Shown: one piece after another, positions 17,138 to 26,927 of the stretch
Layout of the letters: every line of letters starts with the position of its first letter
How positions within the stretch are numbered: the stretch's first letter is position 1
From: a virus
Virus record (IMG/VR): IMGVR_UViG_3300030060_000625
Span: 1 to 53,690 of that record
Direction: 5' to 3' (one strand)
DNA length: 53,690 bases
Made by a program: the position numbers and the translations under genes
Notes under the pieces: generated by a model
Told to the model about the DNA's origin: nothing
The model's database searches: none
The model's input: the letters and a program-made list of their open reading frames with translations, nothing else

Positions 17138-19851
17138 TATGCCGCCCTAGCTACAAAACCACCATTTTGCATACCACCAATTCCTAAGAAAATATGACTT
17201 TTTATTTTAACATTTTCTACCATGTCTTTTGCCCAAGATGGTGGTTTTATTGTTTTAAAATTATAGTAGTGCGTAGACCCTTTAGTAATGTCAGGTAATT
17301 CACCTTTCATTATTTTATCAGCATCTTTTACAGCATTTTGAAATACTTTATCTTTATAATTTACTTTCATCATAGTTTTAAAGTTTTCGTATCTTGGACC
17401 CTTATAAGTTTCTGGGTCATCTAAATCAGGAAGTAATGCTGAAAACTGATGTTTTTTTGTAATAATTTCATTAATGTTTTTTCCAAATCTTTTTGGATAT
17501 TTTAAACGGTTTTTCATAACGTGCATAACAGCTTGCATACCTTCGCGGTCTTGATTTCTTGCCTCACCAATCGCTACTATGGCCATTAAAGCTAAGTCGG
17601 GAAGATCTTTTAAAGTCTGCATAGCTTGTTTAGCTTTAGCCATTTCTTCTGTTGGCATAGGTTTTTCTGGTTGACCAATGATATCTCCTAGTGTTTTATC
17701 ATCACCACCTATTCCCTCATCAGAATACGGTTCAGGAGTTGCCATAGGCTCTGTTCGTTTTTGCATAAACGGGTCTGGCCCTGCAGGTAATGGAGATGGT
17801 GATTCAGGAATATCTGAATATACTTCATCTCCTGCTTCAGGCATAGCTACACCTCCTGGTTCAGTTCCAATAGCGTACCCCTGTGGCGCAGCAAAACCTT
17901 GTTGTACAACACGGCCCATTGGGTCAACCATTGGAGGTTGTTGTGCTTGCCTACGTGTGCGCTCAAGAGCTTGCATTTGATTATAAGCAGAAGGTGATTG
18001 TTGTGACGCATCAGCTTCTAGCACTGCAGCACTTGTTTGCATTTGTTTCTTTTGCGGATCATCTACAAACCCGCCTTGTTGCATCATTGGTGCTTGGGGT
18101 GCTGAAGCTGCCTGTGCTGGTGCTGGTGCAGGTTGTGCTTCAGCCATAGGCTGCTGCTCCTGCATAGATGGTTGTTTTTCTTCTTCAAGACGCTTACGCA
18201 GGTCGAGACCTTCTTGCCTGATTTTATCAAGATACTTTTTGCCACCGCCAAAGAACGGCACAAGCATTTTAGGAATGTGGTATTCATAGTTACTTACTTT
18301 AATTGGTACATCATCAGTCGGGTCTAGGTCTGTGCCTTTAAGATTAACGCCGTTCTTCATTGCTAGGTCGATAGCTTCTTTAGCGTAACGGTTGAGGTCT
18401 TTTAGACCAACTAGTAATACTGTCTCATAGGGTAGAATGTAGTCACCTGCATCAGCTTCGCGTGGTATGTCGTCCTTCACAGACACTGCACCGCCCTGTT
18501 GTGGTTGCGCTGCTTGTTCGTTGATCATGCCAAGGTTGGACATGTCGGCTTCTGCACCCTGTGGTGCCATGCCGCCATCTTGCATTTTAATAACACCACC
18601 GTCTTTCCACCAACCTCCAGGGTCGTCCATACCTATATCTTCACCACTTAAACCACTGCCTGGACTGTCATCCATGCCGCTGTCTTGGGAGCCGCCTCCA
18701 ATATCAATATCTTGTTGTTCTTGTTCTTTAGTGAAAGCTGCTGCTTCTTTTGATAGCGCATCGTATTCTTCGTCTAGCTCACGGTCAAAACCATCGGGTC
18801 TGTCTAAAGCTCTAACTATAGCAGCATTTTGTCTAGCTCTTTCTGCGTTATCAGAAGTTATTGACTTCCAACTGCCTTCTCTTTGGTTTACAATTCTTTC
18901 AGCTAACAAGGGATCAGTCATTGTTAAATCTTTAAAAGCATCATATGTACCCATTGCTGAAGTTCGACCAGCGGCATCTACATACGTACCATCTCTTTGG
19001 TAGCCCTCAAGAAATCCACTTCTACCTCCTGGCTCCATAGCATCAAAACCAGCGGTTGTTAGTAATTTATTAATACCTCTAAATAAAATATTATTGTTAT
19101 CTCTCTCAGCAGCAATACGGTCGTATTCTTCTATGGATATAGCTTTACCTGTGCGATAATCTACTGGCTCACCAGCATTATTCATATGAGTGATACCTTG
19201 TTGAAAAGCTGCAATTTGATCATCGTTTAGAATACCCCTTGAAATCATATCATCAATTTGATCTGTAGTGTATCCATCTAAAGCAGTGTATACGTTTTCA
19301 GATTGAGCCAAATTTAACATAGTTGTCCCAGGAGCCATTAACAATCCAGGTATTGTTGCTAAAGTAAAATCAGGATTAGCTATTGGTTCAGCATAATTTG
19401 TTGCTTCATCTGAAGGGCCAGGACCACCCTCATCGACAGCCTCACGTTGCGTTTGTATAACAGATTTAGGTGCAGTAACTGACTCTACAGCAGGTGCGGG
19501 TGCGGCTGATTCTGTAGATGCTTGTTGAGCTAACGACATTCTTTTAGAAAAAGAACCAAAAGGAGATGATGTAAATGTGTTAAGACCGCTGGGCATTAAA
19601 CCTGATTTTGTTGCCGTGCGATAAAATTTTTGTGCCGAAACACCTTTAGGAACATCAGGTAATAGCTCGTCTTGACGGACGGCTACTCCTTCATTTATTT
19701 TTTCAACAATTTCAGGCCAAGAAAGTTTTTTCTTACCAGAAACAGAAGACCTAATACCTTGTGGTGTTATTGTTCCAGGTTCAATAGTTGTACCTGTAGA
19801 TTCTGTTAGTGCGTCTTCAAATTGTTGAGCGATTTCCTCTAGTGTTGCCAT
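17137..19851 (-). CDS. Large virion-block protein with C-terminal SleB-type cell-wall hydrolase domain
   Basis: A 904-residue modular protein. Residues 1-400 are mostly helical without a recognised family. The middle (about 400-740) is low-complexity and rich in Gln, Pro, Met, Ala and Gly, with repeated GG-x-V motifs (DGGVIKMQDGG, QQGGFVDD). The last 155 residues form a cell-wall hydrolase of the SleB/Hydrolase_2 type: LMAIVAIGEARNQDREGM with the likely catalytic E763, then VMHVMKNRL and the later THYYNF motif. It sits between portal and lysozyme genes, so it may be a virion-associated hydrolase that opens the wall during DNA entry rather than a lysis enzyme. The hydrolase domain is clear; the stage of action is inference. 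Confidence 0.85.
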   Translation of the reverse strand: MATLEEIAQQFEDALTESTGTTIEPGTITPQGIRSSVSGKKKLSWPEIVEKINEGVAVRQDELLPDVPKGVSAQKFYRTATKSGLMPSGLNTFTSSPFGSFSKRMSLAQQASTESAAPAPAVESVTAPKSVIQTQREAVDEGGPGPSDEATNYAEPIANPDFTLATIPGLLMAPGTTMLNLAQSENVYTALDGYTTDQIDDMISRGILNDDQIAAFQQGITHMNNAGEPVDYRTGKAISIEEYDRIAAERDNNNILFRGINKLLTTAGFDAMEPGGRSGFLEGYQRDGTYVDAAGRTSAMGTYDAFKDLTMTDPLLAERIVNQREGSWKSITSDNAERARQNAAIVRALDRPDGFDRELDEEYDALSKEAAAFTKEQEQQDIDIGGGSQDSGMDDSPGSGLSGEDIGMDDPGGWWKDGGVIKMQDGGMAPQGAEADMSNLGMINEQAAQPQQGGAVSVKDDIPREADAGDYILPYETVLLVGLKDLNRYAKEAIDLAMKNGVNLKGTDLDPTDDVPIKVSNYEYHIPKMLVPFFGGGKKYLDKIRQEGLDLRKRLEEEKQPSMQEQQPMAEAQPAPAPAQAASAPQAPMMQQGGFVDDPQKKQMQTSAAVLEADASQQSPSAYNQMQALERTRRQAQQPPMVDPMGRVVQQGFAAPQGYAIGTEPGGVAMPEAGDEVYSDIPESPSPLPAGPDPFMQKRTEPMATPEPYSDEGIGGDDKTLGDIIGQPEKPMPTEEMAKAKQAMQTLKDLPDLALMAIVAIGEARNQDREGMQAVMHVMKNRLKYPKRFGKNINEIITKKHQFSALLPDLDDPETYKGPRYENFKTMMKVNYKDKVFQNAVKDADKIMKGELPDITKGSTHYYNFKTIKPPSWAKDMVENVKIKSHIFLGIGGMQNGGFVARAA

Positions 19852-19892
19852 CTTTATGTGCCTTTATGGTAGCTTGTGTAGCATCCTTTAGG

Positions 19893-22031
19893 TTAATTAA
19901 GGTTCCCAGTAAATCCAGCTTGCCCTGGAGACGGCGCAGTTCCAATTCCGATTCCACCACCACCAACTGCCGTGTCATCATTTGGGCCATTTCCTTGAGG
20001 TAGCTTTCCAGCCCCTGCCATTCCAGGTTGCTGTTGGCCAGAGGCAGCAGCTTCTGGGCTTGCTCCTTGTTGATCATTAGGCATGAGTCCTTTTAATACT
20101 TCTGCAAAAATTGCTGCATCGTTTATGTCGTTTACTAGTAAGTCTGGTTCGATATCTTGACTTATTGCAAGCTCTCGAATCAGGTTTGGTATTTTTATAA
20201 ACGGTGCCAGCATCGGATTCGCAACTGTCTGGAGCAAAGCTGTTAATCGTTGGGTGCGTACTTCCTTTTGTATTACTGCACTGGTTCCTTTTGGTTTAAT
20301 TTCTAGATCACCAATCATTTCTGGTGTCTTGTCGTTAAACTGCATGTTCCACTGAAAGAAAGCTTCTCCTAGTGGTTTAAGAAGAAAGTCATCAATGTTC
20401 TTGATAACAGTCTTTACGCTAAGTCCTGCGCTAGACATCAACATGCTTAGTCCAGCAGCAGTTCGTCCTGTTCCTGTAACACCAGTCTGACCATGTATAA
20501 TAGACGGTATGCCTGTCTGCTCGTCAGCAAGTTGCCTTGCCTTGTCAAACATCTGCACGTTCTCTACTGCAGTGCTAGGAAACTTAATGCCGTTCACGGC
20601 TGTGCCTGTAACACCAGACTGCCGCCTAAATATCTTACCTGGGTATACGTCCATTGTTTGACCAGGAACAAGCTGTGTTTCGTCTATGTCAAACACAAGA
20701 TTACCTGCCAATGCTAGGTTGTCGATAGCCATACGAATGTGACCATTCATTAGCATTTGGCTATCTTCCATGTTCTCTGCTACGCCTACACCAAACAACT
20801 GGTAGGGATTGAGTTCATACGGGAAAGCTTGAAACGGTATACGTGCAGGAATAAACGGATTGGCTACGAACCGTAGTATCTCGTTGCCAGATATCCATAT
20901 GTTTACTTGGACGGCATCGCCTTGCTGAATTTCTTTCGGAGCTTCGATACCAAGCTCTTCAGCGAACTTAGCGTCCATCGCACCCCAATACTCGTATACT
21001 TCAAAACGCCGTCCTTGATAGTTAGGATCATCGTCATTAGCATAGAGAGTGCTTTCATAATATTTTTCTTCATAGTTAGGTCCACCTTGTAAAACATTTT
21101 CTATTGCTTCTTCGTTAAAGAAAGGGCGATTACCTAGATCACGTATCTGCTCCCTATTCATGCGGTGTCGTTGAATAACGTAATCTGCATCTCCTAAACT
21201 TGTAGCACTTGGGTCGGGATAAAAGTCCCAGCAACTTACTGCTTCGACGCGAGGTACAACCTTGTTTGCAGGGGAGTATTCACCGTTCTGCCAATTGTGT
21301 ACTGTTTTGTTGTAATTGAATGGACCTTTTATTATTCCTGTGCCAAGCAGCGCACACTCAAATATAGCGTGACGTAATACAGTAACAGCGTTAGTGTCTA
21401 GTAGCTGGTCCTGTATGCACGTTTCCATGTTACGTGCTGTTTCTGCTGCAGGACTAATTTGTGGTTCTCCTGCGCGAGAGGGACCAGAAGCTAAGTTAGC
21501 CCCTTCGTACCTATCTTCAAGACCACTAAGCATTGCCGCTGTTGGTCCTTGTGGACCTTGTTGCATCTCTGTAGCTTGTGTAGCACCTGGAAGCAGTTCT
21601 CTACCGTCACCTTCGTAACCAAATAGATCAGTTTGTTCTGGCTGTCTTTCCTCTATTGGAATTTGAGACAAGTGGGCAAACTTGTCGATACCCTCTGGTA
21701 TTGGTGTAGATTCAACAGAGATAGGAAACTTGCTGTTAGCAAATAGTATGTCAATAATTTGACCATACGCAGCAAGAACCTTCGTCTTTGTTATCTTTAC
21801 AAAAACTTGGCTACGCTCGTTGTCACGATACTGCGTAGTAGAGTCGTAGATACCACGATAGTTCTTGTAGGCTTTTAGCCACCGATCTTCGTCGTTTCTA
21901 CGTCCTGTCTCTGCATCTGAAAACCGTGCCTTAACAGTACCAATAATACTGTTAAAGTCTTCACGGTTCTCACCAAGGTCTATTAGCCCTTCTGTCTCTT
22001 CGTCTTCGTCTAGAAAAGATTCGTCAGCCAT
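19893..22031 (-). CDS. Portal protein
   Basis: A 712-residue protein with the size and pattern of podovirus portals of the P22 type (about 725 residues). The N-terminal 100 residues show the usual start of such portals: a helix with RFSDAETGRRNDEDRWLKAY, then FVKITKTKVLAAYGQIIDIL. A stem region carries the beta motif EVYEYWGAMDAKF, and the wing and crown carry FQAFPYELNPYQLFGVGVAE and NGHIRMAIDNLALAGN. The tail is Gly/Gln/Pro-rich and disordered. The portal forms the twelve-subunit ring through which TerL pumps DNA. It is near terL, as expected. Confidence 0.9.
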   Translation of the reverse strand: MADESFLDEDEETEGLIDLGENREDFNSIIGTVKARFSDAETGRRNDEDRWLKAYKNYRGIYDSTTQYRDNERSQVFVKITKTKVLAAYGQIIDILFANSKFPISVESTPIPEGIDKFAHLSQIPIEERQPEQTDLFGYEGDGRELLPGATQATEMQQGPQGPTAAMLSGLEDRYEGANLASGPSRAGEPQISPAAETARNMETCIQDQLLDTNAVTVLRHAIFECALLGTGIIKGPFNYNKTVHNWQNGEYSPANKVVPRVEAVSCWDFYPDPSATSLGDADYVIQRHRMNREQIRDLGNRPFFNEEAIENVLQGGPNYEEKYYESTLYANDDDPNYQGRRFEVYEYWGAMDAKFAEELGIEAPKEIQQGDAVQVNIWISGNEILRFVANPFIPARIPFQAFPYELNPYQLFGVGVAENMEDSQMLMNGHIRMAIDNLALAGNLVFDIDETQLVPGQTMDVYPGKIFRRQSGVTGTAVNGIKFPSTAVENVQMFDKARQLADEQTGIPSIIHGQTGVTGTGRTAAGLSMLMSSAGLSVKTVIKNIDDFLLKPLGEAFFQWNMQFNDKTPEMIGDLEIKPKGTSAVIQKEVRTQRLTALLQTVANPMLAPFIKIPNLIRELAISQDIEPDLLVNDINDAAIFAEVLKGLMPNDQQGASPEAAASGQQQPGMAGAGKLPQGNGPNDDTAVGGGGIGIGTAPSPGQAGFTGNLN

Positions 22032-22045
22032 TGTAACTCTTTCTT

Positions 22046-22279
22046 TTAGCTGTAGATGCCTTGTTTGTCAGAAGCCATAATCATGGAGGCTTGACCCATG
22101 TGCTTGTTACCAGCTTCCGAAGGTGCATCTTCTGTGAGCTTGCCTACGTTAATTGTGGTGTTGAACTCTAGCGGCTCACGATATAGTGATGCCTCGTTTG
22201 CGTCAGACATTTCGCCTTGCTTGCTCATCTGGCCCATGATGTAGCCAGCCTTGTATGCTTGTGGATTACCTTGTGGCAT
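22046..22279 (-). CDS. Small hypothetical protein, 77 aa
   Basis: A 77-residue protein with a very good ribosome site (AAGGAGAAAGTAA before the ATG at 22279). Its composition is Gln/Gly/Met/Ser-rich (GYIMGQMSKQGEMSDANEAS) and probably mostly unstructured. It lies between the recombinase-like protein and portal. I do not recognise it. Confidence 0.75.
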   Translation of the reverse strand: MPQGNPQAYKAGYIMGQMSKQGEMSDANEASLYREPLEFNTTINVGKLTEDAPSEAGNKHMGQASMIMASDKQGIYS

Positions 22280-22293
22280 TTACTTTCTCCTTT

Positions 22294-24834
22294 TTAATTA
22301 GGTCTGTTTGCGAAGTACCCTCTGTACCTCTGTGTTAGAGACTCACTCTCAAATTTGTCTTCAGCCTCTTGAACCATTTGACTTCGTTGTTGTGCAAATG
22401 GTGCTACCGTTTGTTTAGACCTACTTAGTAGTTCTTCTCTAGTAGGACTAAACAGTTGTCTTGATTTTGTTCCTGCAGAATCAACTACAGCCTCTCTTTG
22501 ACGACCTGCTAGTTCCCGCTGCATCTTATCTGTTAGTGCTTCTTCTGTTGCATCGCGATTAACAAAACGTTGTGGACTTCCAGGTGCAGCCATGCCTGTT
22601 TCTAAACTTTCCATTAGCTGCTCTGATTCTAAATCTTCTTCTGCTACACCTGCAGTTGTTGCATCAAAGGCAAACTCAGCCGCTTCTGCACCTTTAGCTA
22701 ATAGCCCTACTGTGCCGCCAGCAATAATAGGAGCTACTGTCTTAATTATTTTAGGAATAAGTTTTGGAAAATCTGCTCTTCGTTTTGCATTTATATCTTG
22801 TCTAAATAACTCTTGTTCTCTCGGCGTTAGATTATCGTAGTCATCTGCTTCTTCTTGTGTGATGTACTTTCCTACGTATATCTGAGGATTATATTTAAAG
22901 ACAGTTTTAGGTTTCTCTTCAGGCAGAGCCTCACCCATCTGTTGTTGTGTGGGTGTAGTTGGTTTTTTTTGTTGTCGTTTTCTTTCTGCTGCTTCTTCTT
23001 GTGCTGCTATAAACTCTGGGTCGTTTGATATTTCAAGTATTTGTTTTTGCGTCTCTAGAGTTTCTAAGTCAATATCTGCCGCTGCTTTTTGCATTTTTGA
23101 AGCGTTGAGTCTGCTTTCTGCATCTAGTGCTTCCTTTTGTGCTTCTGTTAAAGGAACTGGTTTTTGTTTTTCTCTAGCTATCTGTCCAGTTTCAACAGTT
23201 TCCTCTAAAGGATCTACTATCTGTATGCCTTCAGAAAGACCAGAAGTATCTATATTTAATCTTGTAGGAAGAAAATCTAACGTTGGAGATTCGCTATACC
23301 AAGCAATCATATTTTCTATGCCTTGCAAAGCATCTCTCGTAAGATTTTTTTGAAGACCTTTTACAGGTGAGATATAATGTCCTCTTGTTATACCTGCAAG
23401 CCCTACAACATCTACCAATCCAGCAGAACCCTCTGTGTGTCCCATAACTTGACTTATAAGAGTACCTGCCATACCGTCTGGAAGACCTGAAGCCTTAACA
23501 GCTAAAGAGGGGAATATTTTTCTCCAATCAGACGGACCTTTTATAGACCTACCAAATGTATCTTTAAATTCTTGATCTAATATGTACTTTATCTTTTTTG
23601 TTTCTAAATTGCTTGCTAAAACTTTTTTTCCGTCTACTGTTACATATCTTGGAGAAAAAGCAGTTCTAACTTCATCAAGAGTAACAGAGAAAATTTTAAA
23701 ATTATCGTATTCTTTTCTTAATTTAGGATCGTTAATAAGTTCTGCTACAGTTTGCCCTTCTGAACCATACTGTTCTATAAATCTTGCATCTGCTCTTTCT
23801 TTAGCAGAACGTAAAATAGCACTTCCTAAATCGCCTATTTCAGACTTAGCTCTTGTTTTTTGACCTCTGCCATATTCTGTAATTGTAAAGATATCTCCAG
23901 CCCTTACGTCAGCGTTAGTTAGATTTATTGTTTCTCCTATTCTTTCTAATGTCATTGCGTTAAGACTTAGTATCGCTCTAATATCTTGAGTTTTAGTAAC
24001 GTCTATAGGGCCAGGAACAAGTTTTCCTGTTTTATCTTTTGAGTATTTAAAATATTGTAATTCGTTTATACCGTCTACAATACGAGGTATTATATTTCCT
24101 GGCTCTGGAATTTCATCAAATGCAGCAGAGAATCTACCTTGAAAAGCAATGGTTCTTGTTTTAGGTTTTCTTGTTTCAGAATCTTTTCCTGTTTGTAATG
24201 CTGTGCTTGAACCTTTATACTCTGTACCTTTTTCAGCGTTAGCGTCAAAATCTCTAACATCAAAACTTCTGGCAATGCCTTTATCACCCGTGATGCGTAA
24301 CCCCTCGCCAACAGTAAAGGGATATGATAGTCCTTTAAATTCGCTTCTGTTAGAACTTTTAACATTTGTAAAAAATTTTTGAGCGTTGTCTTCAACACCC
24401 ATGAAACCACCGCTATTAAAAAATGGAGCCTTTATTAAAGGGTGTTCCATTAACTCAAATACGCTATCTCTAGTAGCGAGATTAGAAAAAGGTGTATCTA
24501 GCGATTTCCCCATACCCTCAAATAGGTCAGTGGCTCTATTGACATACTTATCCCCAGCGCGTTCAGCCGCTGTTAAAAATTCTCTAATGGTCGCATCACC
24601 AGAAGATAATCTTTTAGCAAGATCAACATCGCTGATTTCTACAGGTTTAAATTTTCTTGTTTTTGAAGGTTCTGGTGCTTTTCTACGGGGTATGCTAAAA
24701 GACGGGTATTGTTTTGTATCATCTGTCGGCATTGTAAATAGACCTTTCGGTCCCTTGCCAATGCTTCTTTTTACTTCAGCAAGAGAAACCCTTCTATCGG
24801 GTATAAAGGAGGAAGATTTTTTATCGTCTGCCAT
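22294..24834 (-). CDS. Large protein with a tyrosine-recombinase-like catalytic core
   Basis: An 846-residue protein placed between terL and portal. Its centre carries the signature series of a tyrosine recombinase/integrase. Arg I is R298 in MTLERIGETINLTNADV, which matches the usual LR-x-x-E-L-x-x-L-x-x-x-D pattern. K326 sits in a beta-hairpin (YGRGQKTR). Box II is SDWRKIFPSLAVKASGLP with R438. Box III is ISQVMGHTEG with H466, and the likely nucleophile is Y487 in RGHYIS. The first His of the classical H-x-x-R box is replaced by Ser, and the H466-Y487 gap is about twice the usual length. The N-terminal 250 and C-terminal 330 residues are not integrase-like: the C-terminal half has a charged coiled coil and a hydrophobic stretch near 690-715. 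The fold call is from motif order only. An inactive or virion-packaged derivative is possible. Confidence 0.65.
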   Translation of the reverse strand: MADDKKSSSFIPDRRVSLAEVKRSIGKGPKGLFTMPTDDTKQYPSFSIPRRKAPEPSKTRKFKPVEISDVDLAKRLSSGDATIREFLTAAERAGDKYVNRATDLFEGMGKSLDTPFSNLATRDSVFELMEHPLIKAPFFNSGGFMGVEDNAQKFFTNVKSSNRSEFKGLSYPFTVGEGLRITGDKGIARSFDVRDFDANAEKGTEYKGSSTALQTGKDSETRKPKTRTIAFQGRFSAAFDEIPEPGNIIPRIVDGINELQYFKYSKDKTGKLVPGPIDVTKTQDIRAILSLNAMTLERIGETINLTNADVRAGDIFTITEYGRGQKTRAKSEIGDLGSAILRSAKERADARFIEQYGSEGQTVAELINDPKLRKEYDNFKIFSVTLDEVRTAFSPRYVTVDGKKVLASNLETKKIKYILDQEFKDTFGRSIKGPSDWRKIFPSLAVKASGLPDGMAGTLISQVMGHTEGSAGLVDVVGLAGITRGHYISPVKGLQKNLTRDALQGIENMIAWYSESPTLDFLPTRLNIDTSGLSEGIQIVDPLEETVETGQIAREKQKPVPLTEAQKEALDAESRLNASKMQKAAADIDLETLETQKQILEISNDPEFIAAQEEAAERKRQQKKPTTPTQQQMGEALPEEKPKTVFKYNPQIYVGKYITQEEADDYDNLTPREQELFRQDINAKRRADFPKLIPKIIKTVAPIIAGGTVGLLAKGAEAAEFAFDATTAGVAEEDLESEQLMESLETGMAAPGSPQRFVNRDATEEALTDKMQRELAGRQREAVVDSAGTKSRQLFSPTREELLSRSKQTVAPFAQQRSQMVQEAEDKFESESLTQRYRGYFANRPN

Positions 24835-26477
24835 CAGTAACCAAATACACTATCTGCGGGTTGAAACGAATCTTTCTTAATCTGATTAAATATGCTGTTT
24901 TGTGGTAAGCCTGTAGGTCGTGTCATGCACATATACCTTAAAGCATCGTAAGCGTGGTCATCTGCCTTCGTATCTACATCTTCACTGTTAGTCTTAGACA
25001 ACGGTATAGTAGGTAGAGTCCGTATGAGGTTGGTACACGTTGAGAATATCTTTAGTTTTGGTTCGTCTGTTCTCTCGTCTACTGCTAACCGTCGATGTAG
25101 TTCTATCTTTCCTGGTATTCTATTCTTATCTGCTGGAATCCATCGTGTTCCGTTACGTATCATAGTCTCAGCTATGCTTGGCCCTGTGCCGTGCTTTGAC
25201 CAACAAGCTCCATCTAACACAGAAATCTGCATGAGGGGATCATGTTCCTCTAATGCGTTGATTATTCGTGCCAGTGTCTCTCCTGTGTAGCCTTTGTCGT
25301 ACAGTTCTCTGTAAATCCAGATGTTTCCATCCCAATCTACAGCACCCCAAAGTACGCAACTAGGACTGCTATAACCATAGTCGGCTGCTCGTAGTCTAGG
25401 CCAGTTATATGGAACCTCAAACGGTTCAACAACGTGTTTTGACCTGTCAAACTCTGAGAAAGCAGCCCCATCCGCAACATCCCAGTCTCCTTCTAGCAGT
25501 CTTCTGCGCTCTACTTCAGGAAGAGACAGCAACATTGCCTCGTATTCGCCGCTCTCCATCAAAAACGGGTTATCTGTTAGTCTCGCAGGTATAAACCGTC
25601 TCTGATATAGTGGTTGATCTGCATTTGTTGGGTGATTTGGCCCGTAACGTAGAATATTACCACTATCTATGTCCGTAGCCCAAAATGGGTCATTGGGGAC
25701 CGCTGGGTCTACGAACATTTTCTTTAACCACCACCCACCTACACCTCCAGGGTTGGCAGAAGCTCTCATATACGTCTGTATCTCTGGGTCTGTGGTACGT
25801 AAACGAGAGCGAAGGTAGTTCCAAACGTATGGTGTAGGGTATTGACCCAGTTCATCTACACCAATCCACGTAAAACTCTGTCCTTGGTAGCGTGTAACGT
25901 CATTATCCTTGTCAACATAACTAAAAAGAGCCGTAGCACCGCTAGGAAAGGACCATGTATTCTTAGATTCTCTAAAAACTGCCCCTGGAAATGCCTTTGG
26001 ATACAGTTTCCGTGATTGATCTATTAGCTCTGTTAGCTCTGCCAGTGTCCGTCTTAGTAATAACGCTCTGTGGTTGCCGTTTGAGGCGTAACGTAAGAGG
26101 TCTACCAGCATTGCAAACGATTTACCGCCACCTGCAGCCCCACCATATAGCACTTCTTTCTCTGGTGCGGCTAGAAAGTCAACTTGTGGCCCTTTGTTGG
26201 GCCTAAAAACAACCTCTGTGTTCTCCTCAATTGACTCTCGTATGTCTTTGGGAAGTGATTTTATAAATTCTTGTGTTGTTGCACCACCAGAACTAGCTAT
26301 TTTCTGCCCATTTACCTGCTTAGTTTTGGTTTGTTGTAGTTTTTCTACCTTTTTCTCTAGAGCTTCTTGCTGTTTCTTGGCATCTCGTAGCTTACGCTGT
26401 GCTTCTTGCTTCTTTTTGCGTACACGGGATACGTTGTAACGGCCTTTTTCTCCTGGCTTTAGCTTGGGTCTTGCCAT
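24834..26477 (-). CDS. terL: Terminase large subunit
   Basis: A 547-residue DNA-packaging motor. After a basic coiled-coil N-terminus (residues 1-60) comes the ATPase: Walker A GGAAGGGKS (112-120), Walker B WIGVDE (204-209) with the catalytic Glu, and a coupling motif near ASANPGG. The C-terminal nuclease of the RNase H type shows D366 in RAADYGYSS, D422 in VLDGACW, and D506/D507 in KADDHAYDALRYM. All core residues are present, so it should cut and package DNA. Its ATG overlaps the stop of a 47-residue basic protein (TAATG), and its stop overlaps the next ATG (TGATG). Confidence 0.97.
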   Translation of the reverse strand: MARPKLKPGEKGRYNVSRVRKKKQEAQRKLRDAKKQQEALEKKVEKLQQTKTKQVNGQKIASSGGATTQEFIKSLPKDIRESIEENTEVVFRPNKGPQVDFLAAPEKEVLYGGAAGGGKSFAMLVDLLRYASNGNHRALLLRRTLAELTELIDQSRKLYPKAFPGAVFRESKNTWSFPSGATALFSYVDKDNDVTRYQGQSFTWIGVDELGQYPTPYVWNYLRSRLRTTDPEIQTYMRASANPGGVGGWWLKKMFVDPAVPNDPFWATDIDSGNILRYGPNHPTNADQPLYQRRFIPARLTDNPFLMESGEYEAMLLSLPEVERRRLLEGDWDVADGAAFSEFDRSKHVVEPFEVPYNWPRLRAADYGYSSPSCVLWGAVDWDGNIWIYRELYDKGYTGETLARIINALEEHDPLMQISVLDGACWSKHGTGPSIAETMIRNGTRWIPADKNRIPGKIELHRRLAVDERTDEPKLKIFSTCTNLIRTLPTIPLSKTNSEDVDTKADDHAYDALRYMCMTRPTGLPQNSIFNQIKKDSFQPADSVFGY

Positions 26478-26620
26478 TACTTTTTATTTTTTTTCACACT
26501 CTTCAAATACTTTGCAACACGTTTAGCCTGACTAGCATGTAGACGGCTGGCTTTACGTAGTTCAGCGGGAACACTCTTAATTCCCTTCTTAACTGCTTTA
26601 TTTTTTCTCTTTACTGCCAT
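26477..26620 (-). CDS. Very small basic protein, 47 aa
   Basis: A 47-residue protein with about 40 percent Lys/Arg (AVKRKNKAVKKGIKSVPAEL, ending YLKSVKKNKK). I chose the ATG at 26620 because it lies one base after the previous gene's stop; a longer upstream frame would run through that gene. It belongs to a run of tiny basic proteins between terS and terL. The function is unknown. Confidence 0.7.
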   Translation of the reverse strand: MAVKRKNKAVKKGIKSVPAELRKASRLHASQAKRVAKYLKSVKKNKK

Positions 26621-26621
26621 A

Positions 26622-26927
26622 CTACGCACTCGAATACCTTGGTTTTCTAATGGGACCACCAGAATACGCTTTCTTTACGATTGTTTTAACGTTTGTCGGT
26701 TTACCGCCTACACCTTGTGCCTTGGCTCTTTTACGTTGCACTGCACTTTTAATCTGTCCCTTGGTCATAGATGCAGCCTTAGACCGTGGCACACACTTAG
26801 GATAGGCTCGTTTACTCTTACTAGCAGACTTACGCCCACATGGTTGATACTTGCCCTTCTTCTTGGGTGCGCCTATGTCAACCCAATCACCTTTCGGACC
26901 CTTACCAAACCACTCCTTTAGGCTCAT
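26622..26927 (-). CDS. Small basic conserved phage protein, 101 aa
   Basis: A 101-residue basic protein starting MSLKEWFGKGPKGDWVDIG and containing YQPCGRKSASKSKRAYPKCV, a pattern I recall from other marine phages and some large viruses as a short protein of unknown role. Two cysteines in CGR and PKC could form a metal site or disulfide. The ATG overlaps the preceding stop (ATGA). A link with DNA packaging is suggested only by its place between the terminase genes. Confidence 0.8.
   Translation of the reverse strand: MSLKEWFGKGPKGDWVDIGAPKKKGKYQPCGRKSASKSKRAYPKCVPRSKAASMTKGQIKSAVQRKRAKAQGVGGKPTNVKTIVKKAYSGGPIRKPRYSSA

Noticed and set aside
22294-24834. Prophage attachment site next to the recombinase-like gene
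   Set aside because: Neighbouring genes touch each other and there is no tRNA-like or other non-coding segment that could serve as attP; no repressor was seen either.
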